Source: JAABUE01 sp037440925
Lineage (GTDB): Bacteria > Chloroflexota > Anaerolineae > Anaerolineales > Villigracilaceae
NCBI GenBank assembly: GCA_037440925.1
Contig: JBBITF010000025.1
Location: 1 to 39,475, forward strand
Direction of reading: 5' to 3'
Length of the DNA: 39,475 nt
Position numbers and translations under genes: made by a program. Below, one piece after another: positions 39,154-39,475 of the stretch. The notes beneath the pieces are model-generated. The model was not told where the DNA came from and searched no databases. It saw only the letters and a program-made list of their open reading frames with translations. The stretch's first letter is position 1; the number at the start of each line of letters is the position of its first letter.

Positions 39154-39475
39154 ACTGGCAAAAGGGCGCTTCTAACGCCAAGGCGCAAAGTCGCCAAGAT
39201 TTTTAAGGTCTATTTCTTTTGCGGCTTTCGCCCTCACCCTTCGACATGCTCAGGGCATCGCCCCCTGCCCCTTATCACCCCCGAAGGGGGCTCCCGGTGG
39301 GAGAGGGATTTAATGCTATATTTTGGATGTTGTCCCCTCCCCCTTTTGGGGAGGGGTAGGGTGAGGGAAAATTTCTAAAATTACGATGGAACGTTTTCGA
39401 GCGCTCCGCCAGCAAGGGGCTTGGATTGGGCAATCCAAGCCAGCAGAAGCAATCCAAGCCAGCGGTGTCCAAGCC
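39154..39475. repeat. Repeat-rich intergenic tail
   Basis: No gene is seen up to the window end. It contains CCCCCGAAGGGGG (39278-39290), CCCCTCCCC/GGGGAGGGG with a CTTTT loop (39334-39356) followed by GGGTGAGGG, and earlier CCCTCACCC. This is the same motif set as the in-frame inserts at 21552 and 25890. The last 60 bases hold GCTTGGATTGGGCAATCCAAGC-type palindromic and tandem CAATCCAAGCCAGC units, cut by the edge. Confidence 0.8.

Overview
The window looks like part of the chromosome of an uncultured anaerobic bacterium, most likely of the class Anaerolineae (phylum Chloroflexota). This is inferred from gene content: a ferredoxin-linked indolepyruvate oxidoreductase, a large glycosyltransferase fused to an NHL propeller, a DUF3048 lipoprotein, an LLM-class flavin oxidoreductase, small DUF4190/DUF4126/DUF2085 membrane proteins, and spacers full of short palindromes. 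No rRNA, tRNA, phage or intact transposase gene was found, and there is no CRISPR array.

Layout. (1) 1-4783: iorA and iorB, normally adjacent, are separated by an AT-rich solo DNA adenine methyltransferase of the HinfI/CcrM type. That gene sits between miniature transposon-like elements, and gene relics (clpB tail, iorB tail) follow iorB. (2) 4784-13141: housekeeping and stress genes: htrA and a cbpA-like dnaJ, a LOG-family protein, a cupin, rsmG, a zinc-ribbon protein, tlyA, a membrane protein, a rhomboid protease, gmk and fmdB. (3) 13142-19748: a PLP aminotransferase behind a candidate leader peptide and terminator, a divergent PRPP synthetase overlapping an exonuclease-WYL fusion, a YwaF-like membrane protein, folD and an ATP-grasp protein. 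(4) 19997-26710: an M42 aminopeptidase, an LLM oxidoreductase, DUF3048, DUF2085, DUF4126, DUF4190, a 64-residue membrane protein and rlmN. (5) 26874-30692: the 1272-residue glycosyltransferase-NHL protein. (6) 30899-39153: a histidine-use locus (hutU, hutH, a GntR/HutC-type regulator), divergent from a molybdenum hydroxylase (2Fe-2S/Mo fusion broken by one in-frame amber codon, then a FAD subunit).

The most unusual content is non-coding. At least eight miniature inverted-repeat elements fall into four groups, and five of them have exact or near-exact target duplications. Group 1 has GTAACT ends and 8-bp duplications, as expected for non-autonomous relatives of IS66-type elements. Group 2 (three copies of about 160 bp) has GACT ends and AT-rich 5-6 bp duplications. 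Group 3 (106 bp) has 15-bp ends and a CAAAGA duplication. A single 218-bp element supplies the methyltransferase stop codon. A second layer is a set of very short hairpins that keep the same outer arms but change both sides of the stem together. Some sit inside genes in frame (rlmN, LLM oxidoreductase), and one supplies the ribosome binding site and start codon of the FAD subunit.

Several first-in-operon genes have a -10 box only 6-10 bases before the start codon and no Shine-Dalgarno sequence, so leaderless transcription appears common here. Other points are a histidine ammonia-lyase whose cofactor-forming triad is Ala-Cys-Gly instead of Ala-Ser-Gly, and a possible Trp/Phe-rich leader peptide before the aminotransferase.
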